Origin: Cloeon dipterum
Lineage: Eukaryota > Arthropoda > Insecta > Ephemeroptera > Baetidae
DNA: 64,000 bases
Direction: 5' to 3'
NCBI RefSeq assembly: GCF_949628265.1
Contig: NC_088787.1
Span: forward strand, 27,456,501 to 27,520,500
The notes beneath the pieces are model-generated. The model did no database searches. It was not told the DNA's origin and saw only the letters and a program-made list of their open reading frames with translations. Position 1 is the first letter of the stretch. Each line of letters begins with the position of its first letter. Below, one piece after another: positions 63,695 through 64,000 of this stretch. Both the position numbers and the translations under genes were made by a program.

Positions 63695-64000
63695 CTGCAA
63701 CGCAAATTCATACAATTTATCGTTTGAGTTATTTTCATCTTAACAGGACATTTGTTTACTTCAGGTGCCCTCGGCAACTGGCAATTTTGAGTTACGTGTA
63801 CAACCGCCAATGACGAAACTTTGAGATGTAGTCACACATCGATAAAAAAAATACACGAAAAGCGTCAGAGTAAAACTTTGCTTCCATTGTGTTGAGCACT
63901 ATCACCCTTCCGTTTTCAAAGTATTTTACAGTCATTAGCCGCTGGGGTAAATAAGTTTCAGCCACCGCGGCAGGGCTGGGGTGATTCGCGGTGGGGCTGA
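63695..64000 (-). other. Intron of the zinc-finger gene
   Basis: Sequence upstream of the last zinc-finger exon. No additional finger or exon is visible up to the window edge. Confidence 0.55.

Overview
The window is eukaryotic nuclear DNA from an arthropod, most likely an insect. Genes are split by GT-AG introns, many only 50-80 bases long, in AT-rich non-coding DNA. A resilin-type elastomer with a two-codon first exon points to an insect. A fibrillar collagen with a VWC domain excludes Drosophila, which has no fibrillar collagens. I cannot name the species. No bacterial features, rRNA, tRNA or CRISPR arrays were seen. All gene models were built by hand from reading frames, splice signals and remembered family sequences; every complete model closes in frame.

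Layout, left to right. (1) 982-1120 (+): last exon of an HP1-type chromobox protein (end of the chromoshadow domain). (2) 2232-6958 (-): a complete 4-exon, about 1084-residue resilin-like secreted protein, convergent with HP1, with a TATA/Inr core promoter near 7050-7081. (3) 7.1-19.9 kb: gene-poor, with a complete 817-bp non-autonomous hAT-type element at 16212-17028 flanked by an 8-bp target duplication. (4) 19898-45637 (+): a complete 20-exon ANKFY1/Rabankyrin-5 gene (BTB, ankyrin repeats, FYVE; 1160 residues). Its 18.3-kb intron 5 holds on the opposite strand a complete 3-exon Ly6/quiver-like gene (25110-39626), which has its own 13.3-kb intron. (5) 46412-47711 (-): a complete 5-exon PLP-dependent L-serine/threonine dehydratase (327 residues), tail-to-tail with ANKFY1. 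(6) 48854-61475 (-): a complete 43-exon fibrillar procollagen (1572 residues: signal peptide, acidic Tyr-rich segment, Thr-rich linker, VWC, minor helix, 338-triplet main helix, COLFI domain). (7) 63531-63694 (-): last exon of a C2H2 zinc-finger protein.

The genes are not an operon or pathway. ANKFY1 (endosomal PI3P effector), HP1 (heterochromatin), SDS (amino-acid catabolism) and the zinc finger are intracellular. Resilin-like protein and collagen are extracellular structural proteins, and the Ly6 protein is a secreted or surface protein. The most interesting material is in the collagen: an exact 1014-residue helix with both KGHR cross-link motifs at vertebrate spacing, one Gly-to-Ala substitution, loss of exactly the two inter-chain cysteines of the C-propeptide, and a GC-AG intron. 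Next come the RR-less two-part resilin-like protein, the nested Ly6 gene and the hAT element.
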